The position numbers were made by a program, and so were the translations under genes. Shown one piece after another: positions 58,291-64,000 of a DNA stretch of 64,000 nt. The notes beneath the pieces are model-generated. The model made no database searches and was not told the origin of the DNA. It saw only the letters and a program-made list of their open reading frames with translations. Every line of letters starts with the position of its first letter. The stretch's first letter is position 1. This DNA is from CAWAMR01 sp963783095 (lineage in GTDB: Bacteria > Planctomycetota > Planctomycetia > Gemmatales > Gemmataceae): positions 496,001 through 560,000 of the forward strand of contig CAWAMR010000003.1 of NCBI GenBank assembly GCA_963783095.1, in the 5' to 3' direction.

Positions 58291-59308
58291 GGAAGGAGCC
58301 GCGCACGCAGTAAGCGGTAGCGACTGTCGGCTTCAAACCGCTTACTCCGTGCGCGGCTCCTTCCTCCGCTGACGCGGCACAACCGATCCCAATACGAGTT
58401 TGTTATTGACATGCACGCAGAATGCGATCGGAAGGAGCCACGCACGCAGTAAGCGGTAGCGACTGTCGGCTTCAAACCGCTTACTCCGTGCGCGGCTCCT
58501 GCTCCGCTGATGCGGCACGGCTTCAAACCGCTTACTCCGTGCGCGGCTCCTTCCTCCGCTGACGCGGCACAACCGATCTCCCAATACGAGGTTGTTATTG
58601 TCATGCACACAGAATGCGATCGGAAGGAGCCGCGCACGCAGTAAGCGGTAGCGACTGTCGGCTTCAAACTCCGCTTACGCGGCACAACCGATCCAAAAAC
58701 GAGGTTGTTATTGTCATGCACGCAGAATGCGATCGGAAGGAGCCGCGCACGCAGTAAGCGGTAGCGACTGTCGGCTTCAAACCGCTTACTACGTGCGCGG
58801 CTTCTGCTCCGCTGATGCGGCACGGCTTCAAACCGCTTACTACGTGCGCGGCTCCTTCCTCCGCTGACGCGGCACAACCGATCCCAATACGAGTTTGTTA
58901 TTGACATGCACGCAGAATGCGATCGGAAGGAGCCGCGCACGCAGTAAGCGGTAGCGACTGTCGGCTTCAAACCGCTTACTGCGTGCGCGGCTTCTGCTCC
59001 GCTGATGCGGCACGGCTTCAAACCGCTTACTACGTGCGCGGCTCCTTCCTCCGCTGACGCGGCACAACCGATCCCAATACGAGGTTGTTATTGTCATGCA
59101 CGCAGAATGCGATCGGAAGGAGCCACGCACGCAGTAAGCGGTAGCGACTGTCGGCTTCAAACCGCTTGCTGCGTGCGCGGCTCCTTCCTCCGCTGACGCG
59201 GCACAACCGATCCCAATACGAGGTTGTTATTGTCATGCACGCAGAATGCGATCGGAAGGAGCCACGCACGCAGTAAGCGGTAGCGACTGTCGGCTTCAAA
59301 CCGCTTAG
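58291..59308. repeat. Array of seven hairpin-forming repeats
   Basis: A unit starting GGAAGGAGCC occurs at 58291, 58430, 58622, 58735, 58925, 59115 and 59254, with spacings of 139, 192, 113, 190, 190 and 139 bp. In the fuller units the first half is a near-perfect hairpin (GGAAGGAGCCGCGCACGCAG against its complement CTGCGTGCGCGGCTCC) around ACTGTCGGCTTCAAACCG. The second half (ACAACCGATCCCAATACGAG, then TTGTTATTGACATGCACGCA) links units. The 190-bp type has a duplicated hairpin half (51 bp more). Open frames on both strands across the array are repeat by-products. The last copy contains the stop codon of the following DUF1501 gene. Confidence 0.85.
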
Positions 59309-60751
59309 CTGAACAACTCGTGGATCGGCTCGCCCGTGGTGATCGGACGCGCCCCCACTTTGGAATCGAGCGGCACACCCAGCGCATGATACAGGGTAGC
59401 GCCGAGGACCTGCGGTGGGACCGGACGGTCCTTCACGTAAGCGCCGATCTTGTCGGACGCGCCATAGACGCCCCCGCCGATGCCGGCACCTGCCAGCACT
59501 GCGGAGAAGCAGGCCGGCCAGTGGCTCCGGCCGGATATGCCGTTATTGGTTTCGATCTTGGGGGTCCGCCCGAACTCGCCGACCACGACCACCAGCGTGC
59601 TCTTCAGCAGGCCGCGCTCGTGCAGATCTTCCAGCAGGGCGGACAGCGCTTCATCGAGTCGCGGCAGCGCCCAGCCCAGCCCGTAGGATCCCGTGCCGAA
59701 GATGTTCCCCTGGCCCATCCCGCCACCGTGCATGTCCCAGGTAAAACTCGCGGCCCCGCCCTGGGAACCCTCGCCCGGAGCAAAACCGCACCAGCCATTG
59801 ACACTCACAAAGCCCACCCCGGACTCCACCAGCCGGCGGGCCATGAGCAGGTATTGCCCCAGGGGATGGCGGCCATAACGGTCGCGCACCTTGGCGGGCT
59901 CTTGCTGCAGGTCAAAAGGTCGCCGAGCGTCCGGGCCGGTCGCCAGTTCCACGGCGCGTTGCCGCAGCTCGTCCCAGCCGGTTGCCGCCCGGTAGCCTGT
60001 TGTGCTGCTCAGCGACGGCTCGAGCCGGCCAAGCAAATCTTCACGATCGAGCGTCCTCTGCGGCGACGTGCCCACAACCGAATCCAGCTCGGACACTCGG
60101 AAATTCGGCATCGCTGGGTGATTCGCGGAGTTGCCGACGAAGAAAGGAGCGTAGGGCCGTCCCAGGAAGCCGCCCAGTGAGATGAAAGGCGAGCAGAAAA
60201 CCGTCGTATTGCCATCGCAGCGATGCAGCCAGACATACGGAGTCAGGACGCGCTTGGAGGGCCGCAGCTTGGCCATCACCGAGCCATAGCAAGGCGCGTC
60301 GTCCGGGGCTTTCGCCTGCCCGGTCAGGCAGTTGTGCATCGCGTCCGGATGGTTGCGGATCGGCGCGGTGTGCGTCATCGAACGAATGATGCTGTAGTGC
60401 TGGCTCAGCTTGGCCAGGCGCGGCATCAACTCGTTGATGTGCACACCGGGCACCGAGGTGGCAATCGGCTTGTATGGACCGCGGATTTCCACCGGCGCCT
60501 GCGGTTTCATGTCCCAAATGTCGACGTGCGAGGGACCGCCCCCCATCACAATGAAGATGCAGGACTTCTCGGACGCGGATGCCTGCGCTCCCGGTTCGCG
60601 AGCACGCGCGGGTAGTCCCGGGTCGCTCGCGCGCAGCGCACTGGGCAGGCCCAGCCCGAGCATGCTGAGTCCGCCCACGTGAAGCAGACTGCCGGCGCGT
60701 AAGTTTACCGCTCAGCGAAGGCCCTTCGAAACCCAGAGGCATGCTTAACAT
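59305..60751 (-). CDS. DUF1501 family protein (one frameshift)
   Basis: Frame from the ATG at 60751 gives MLSMPLGFEGPSLSGKLTRR; after a shift near 60690 it continues SLLHVGGLSMLGLGLPSALR, the usual DUF1501 start, where removing one T restores T-R-R-Q-L-L-H-V-G. Landmarks: IFIVMGGGPSHVDIWDMKPQ, YLLMARRLVESGVGFVSVNG, VVGEFGRTPKIETNNGISGR and VLAGAGIGGGVYGASDKIGA. It ends EPIHELFS with the stop inside the last repeat of the hairpin array. The copy differs from the other two DUF1501 proteins here by its SG-x-x-HWP spacing, so it belongs to another subgroup. Confidence 0.87.
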
Positions 60752-61009
60752 GAGATTCTCCCAGGTAGGCGGAAAGGAAGCACAGGCAGGTATATAGCCG
60801 TCCGGCGGGATAGAACAGACATTTTATACCACCTCGAGCCCCGATTGTCATGCAAATTCCTGCCTATCCGGGTTTCATTTTGTACAAAACGACAAGCATT
60901 CGAGTTTGTGCCCGCGAAACTCATAAACCAACCGAGCGGGCCGATAGGCTAGCGTGAAGATGTTGCTCACGCCGAACAACCAGTGTCCTTTTTCTCAGAA
61001 CAAAGAAAC

Positions 61010-61915
61010 ATGATCGTTCCTCCAATTTTTCGCTGCTTGGTGATGAGCGTGACAATGGTCACCGCGTTCGTTGTTAGTTTGTCATTAACCAACGCGGGAT
61101 CCGCTCAGCAGACGGATCCTCTGGCGGAGATTCGCAAAGCCCTGACACTCTCGGCGAACTTCGATTCGGGGCCTGATGCCGATTTCGCGAAAGGGGATAG
61201 GCGCATCTACACCGCGTCGTCCGCCGAACGGAAAGACCCGAAGCCAGGGCTTTCTGCCGATGAGTTCGAGGTGGCCAAGGGGCAAGGCCGTCACGGCAGC
61301 GATGCGCTTCGGTTCATTAAAAAGTCGAACAAGGTTGTCTTCTTCAAGGCCGCCGGGAACATCGATTATCGCAAGAAGAATTGGAGTGGAACGGCTTCAT
61401 TCTGGCTGAATCTCGACCCGCAAAAGGACCTCGGCGATTGGTATTGCGACCCCATCCAGATCACGGAAAAGGCCTGGAACAACGGGGCTCTGTGGGTCGA
61501 CTTCAGCAAGGACGAGAAGCCAAAGCACTTCCGCTTGGGAGCGTTCGCCGACATGAAGGTATGGAACCCAACGAACCGGGAATTTGAAAAGATCCCGGCG
61601 GCGGAACGGCCAATGGTTACGGTGACTCGGCCGCCGTTCGCGAGCGGAAAGTGGACCCACGTGGCTTTCACGTTCGAGAACTTCAACACGGGTAAGCCCG
61701 ATGGCGTCGCGAAACTCTACCTGAACGGAAAACTCCAGGGCGCTGTCAGCGGGCGGAACCAACTCTTTACTTGGGATCCCGAGAGGGCAGCGATCCAGAT
61801 AGGAATGAGTTACGTCGGACTCTATGACGACCTCGCGATCTTTAACCGTTCGCTAAGCGAAGCCGAGATTCAGTCACTCAACACCCATGAAGGTCGGCTG
61901 GTTGCCCCGAAATAG
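61010..61915 (+). CDS. Exported LamG/concanavalin-like lectin domain protein
   Basis: 301 residues from the ATG at 61010; an in-frame start at 60983 is also possible. A signal peptide (CLVMSVTMVTAFVVSLSLTN) precedes one LamG-type jelly-roll domain: LSANFDSGPDADFAKGDRRI at the start, SGTASFWLNLDPQKDLGDWY, KWTHVAFTFENFNTGKPDGV, AKLYLNGKLQGAVSGRNQLF and GLYDDLAIFNRSLSEAEIQS. Such domains bind sugars or proteins at the cell surface. No catalytic residues are visible. It is transcribed away from the neighbouring DUF1501 gene. The frame is intact. Confidence 0.83.
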   Translation: MIVPPIFRCLVMSVTMVTAFVVSLSLTNAGSAQQTDPLAEIRKALTLSANFDSGPDADFAKGDRRIYTASSAERKDPKPGLSADEFEVAKGQGRHGSDALRFIKKSNKVVFFKAAGNIDYRKKNWSGTASFWLNLDPQKDLGDWYCDPIQITEKAWNNGALWVDFSKDEKPKHFRLGAFADMKVWNPTNREFEKIPAAERPMVTVTRPPFASGKWTHVAFTFENFNTGKPDGVAKLYLNGKLQGAVSGRNQLFTWDPERAAIQIGMSYVGLYDDLAIFNRSLSEAEIQSLNTHEGRLVAPK

Positions 61916-62027
61916 CATCGCAGCGTGTTCAGACTGCTGGCCAAAATCATCACCTTCTATCTGTAACGTCCAGGCGTTAGTCTAGAATAGGATCACCTTA
62001 CAAACGCTAAACAACAGGAGCACGATT

Positions 62028-63572
62028 ATGAATCGCAACCGCCGGGAATTTCTCGCGGAAGTGGGCAAGGGGATGCTGCTCGCCAGCGTCGGCGCGGGTC
62101 TGGCTGCCGAACTGGGCCTGGCATCCGCCTTCGCCGCCGACGCTCCCGAACGATCTGCTTTTTGGCGACCGTGAGCCTTTGGTCGGACTGATGGAAGACA
62201 CGCCCGCCAACAAGCTACTGCCCATTCTGGTGGAAAAGCTGAACGCCGGCACGAAACTCGACGAACTGGTGGCGGCGGCCGCCCTGGCCAACGCCCGGAA
62301 GTTCGGCGGCATGGACTACGAGGGCTATCACTGCTTTCATGGCCTTGATGCCGGCCTTGCAAATGTCGCGGGAACTACCCGAAGCTCGCCGCGCTCTGCC
62401 GGTGCTCAAGGTGATCCATCGAAATGCCAGCCGAATGCAAGCCAAGGGCGGCAGCAAGCAAGAGGTTCTTCATCCGATCGCGGCGGCGGAACTGCCGAAA
62501 GACCGTCCCGGCAGCGAGGTTCTGCGCGAAGCCATTCGAAAACGGGATATGAATGGGGCCGAGCGCACCTTTGCTGCGCTGGCTGCGGGCACCGCCGAAG
62601 ACGCCTACAACCACCTCCAATTTTGCATTGAGGACGAAGCGGACGTTCATCGCGTGGTCCTGTCCTGGCGCACCTGGGCGACATCTCGACCTGGTCGGTA
62701 AGGAACATGCTCACACCATGCTCCGCCAGTCGGTCCGCTATTGCTGTGATTTCAACGCAACCGACCCGAAGGGCATTCGGATTGTGCTGCCGAAGTTGCT
62801 CGAGCAATACAAATTGCTCGGCAAACAACCTGGCAACCGGAAGGCAGAGGATAAGTGGATCGATCAACTGTCGTTGACGATTTACGGTGCCAATCCCACC
62901 CAGGCCGGCGAAGCCGCGGCCGAGGCGCTGGCAGAAGGCTTTTCGCCGGAAGCCGTCGGCGAAGCGATCTCGCTGGCCGCGAATCGGCTGGTATTGTGCG
63001 ATCCGGGCCGTAAAGGCAGCATGGACGGCAAGCCCGACGGTAGCGTGCATGGCAATTCCGTCGGCGTCCACGGTTCGGACGCGGCCAACGCCTGGCGCAA
63101 CATCGCACGAGTGACCAATGCCCGCAACACCTTCGCCAGCTTGATCGTGGCGGCTTTTCAGACGGCCGTCCGGCCCGAGCAAGACGCCCGGAAGCCTCCG
63201 CTGAACAATAATCCGCTGCCGCTTCCCGAGCAATTGCAAAAGATCGCTGCCAAAGACGGTGTGACGCTTCTCAAGGATGCCGAGGCCGCGATCAAGGCCA
63301 AAGACCAGGTACAAGCAGCGGCCCTGATTCATCGTTACGGCGAGCTGAAGCTTCCGGAAAGGCCGGTCTTCGACCTCATGTTGCGCTACGCCTGTAGCGA
63401 GGATGGGTCTCTGCATGCCGAGAAGTACTATCGAACCGCCAGCGAAGAGTTCGCAACGACCCGTCCGGCGTTCCGTTGGCGGCAACTGGTGGCTCTGGCC
63501 CGCGTAACCGCAAGCGAATACGGATTTGCGTCACCGGGATATTTGGAAGCGAGCAAACTGCTGAAGCTCTGA
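62028..63572 (+). CDS. Tat-signal protein of unknown function (three frameshifts)
   Basis: The ATG at 62028 has AGGAG 8 bp upstream and opens MNRNRREFLAEVGKGMLLAS, a twin-arginine signal (N-R-R-E-F-L). Its first frame is only 48 codons long. Shifts near 62140, 62345 and 62686 join DLLFGDREPLVGLMEDTPAN, MALMPALQMSRELPEARRAL and LDLVGKEHAHTMLRQSVRYC. The remainder (FSPEAVGEAISLAANRLVLC, then GVHGSDAANAWRNIARVTNA) is intact. I recall this as a conserved planctomycete protein with several His-containing loops (H-C-F-H, H-A-H-T and V-H-G-S-D), compatible with metal binding, but no enzyme family can be named. Confidence 0.7.
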
Positions 63573-63893
63573 GATGATTGTCAATCGTAGTTGTCGCGAA
63601 CTCATCCGGGCGTTGGTCGTCGAGAACGGGATTCGATCGGGTGGACTGGAGCGCGCAGCAGGAAACTTTGAAGCGACTGCTTCGAAAACTGGCAAAACGA
63701 CACGAAAGCCTATACACTTGATTCGCTGCCCTTCACCGTAGCTAACTTGGGACACCGTCTCGCTAAACACCTGACGTTGGCTACTAATTACGTACTCCGG
63801 TTTCATCGACCGCAGCAACTGCTCGGAAGGTCCGTCATTACCCGCCGAAAAAGTCACCTACGGTGCCTTTATCGCCAGAGCCGTTGGAGCACC
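63573..63893. other. Intergenic region
   Basis: 321 bp without a convincing gene. Minus-strand frames in this stretch look like chance translation. It lies between the Tat-signal gene and the truncated gene at the right edge, so it should contain the promoter of the latter. Confidence 0.45.
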
Positions 63894-64000
63894 GTGAAAA
63901 TCGGCATTATTGAATTGATTGCTTACACCGTACCGCCGGAATGGCATGGTAGCCGGGTGGCACTAACGATGCGGAAGATGCTATACAGCGTCATGCCGCA
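63894..64000 (+). CDS. Start of a gene running off the right edge (radical SAM/B12-like N-terminus?)
   Basis: The GTG at 63894 is preceded by TTGGAGCACC and opens MKIGIIELIAYTVPPEWHGS, then RVALTMRKMLYSVMP, with no stop before the window ends. This beginning resembles that of planctomycete B12-binding-domain radical SAM proteins (M-x-I-G-I-I-E/D-L, then a M-P-Q element), but only 35 codons are visible, so the assignment is weak. Confidence 0.4.
   Translation, partial: MKIGIIELIAYTVPPEWHGSRVALTMRKMLYSVMP

Noticed and set aside
58291..59308. CRISPR array
   Set aside because: The units are 113-192 bp apart, carry large internal palindromes, and the sequence between hairpins is conserved rather than unique; no cas genes are nearby.
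58291..59308. Integron attC array
   Set aside because: Hairpins are followed by short non-coding linkers, not cassette ORFs, and there is no integrase gene.
58170..59387. Long minus-strand frames (up to 283 codons) through the hairpin array
   Set aside because: They are periodic copies of one translated repeat and are open on several frames; a by-product of repetition, not a protein gene.
8395..63572. Programmed ribosomal frameshifting as a general mechanism
   Set aside because: The breaks occur at unrelated sequences, up to four per gene, without slippery heptamers plus downstream structures; indel errors or decay explain them better.
63531..63857. 108-codon minus-strand frame near the right edge
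   Set aside because: Ser-rich, overlaps the end of the Tat-signal gene, no ribosome-binding site and no recognisable fold.

Overview
This window looks like a chromosomal segment from a planctomycete, most likely of the Gemmataceae/Gemmatales type. The evidence is three DUF1501 proteins, a DUF1549/DUF1553 protein with CxxCH motifs, a planctomycete cytochrome (PSCyt1-like) plus WD40 protein, a DUF1559 prepilin-like protein, an ECF sigma factor with a long membrane-anchored extension, GYF-domain proteins, PPC and PQQ-propeller secreted proteins, and many short palindromic intergenic repeats. No rRNA, tRNA or CRISPR array was recognised.

Layout. 0-7 kb, mostly minus strand: a partial serine hydrolase, an orphan HigA-like antitoxin with only a stump of its toxin, small unknown proteins, a Tat-exported DUF1501 protein, a HicA/HicB-like pair, a GNAT acetyltransferase and a WD40 lipoprotein. 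7.5-11.3 kb, plus: creatininase-family amidohydrolase, MFS transporter and M32 carboxypeptidase, probably a small catabolic operon. 11.3-13.2 kb, minus: an octaheme cytochrome with a C-terminal extension. 14-29.3 kb, plus: ECF sigma/surface-domain fusion, two tandem DNRLRE-type secreted proteins, DUF1501, PPC protein, DUF1549/1553 protein, PSCyt1-WD40 protein, PQQ propeller and DUF1559 prepilin-like protein. Close spacing and one GTGA overlap suggest co-expression of an exported set of proteins.

29.5-34.5 kb: TPR and membrane proteins with internal and intergenic tandem repeats. 34.5-37.5 kb: a type II restriction-modification pair arranged tail to tail, followed by an unusual A+T-rich repeat array. 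37.5-46.9 kb: TrmB-like methyltransferase, MATE exporter, P-type ATPase, two adjacent GYF proteins and a zinc alcohol dehydrogenase. 47-56.8 kb: NHL propeller, lactonase-LRR fusion, VapC/Phd-type pair, serine hydrolase, large APC-type permease and amidohydrolase. 56.8-59.3 kb: no intact gene; an IS110 transposase remnant, a 39-bp inverted repeat and a seven-copy hairpin repeat array. 59.3-64 kb: a third DUF1501 protein, a LamG-like exported protein, a Tat-signal protein, and the start of a gene that runs off the edge.

An important caveat for every reader: about 20 genes need one or more +1/-1 frameshifts (roughly 34 in all) to restore a single family-like protein. The residues on both sides of each break remain well conserved, so indel errors in the assembly are the simplest explanation. 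True decay cannot be excluded from sequence alone. Coordinates for these genes span all frames.
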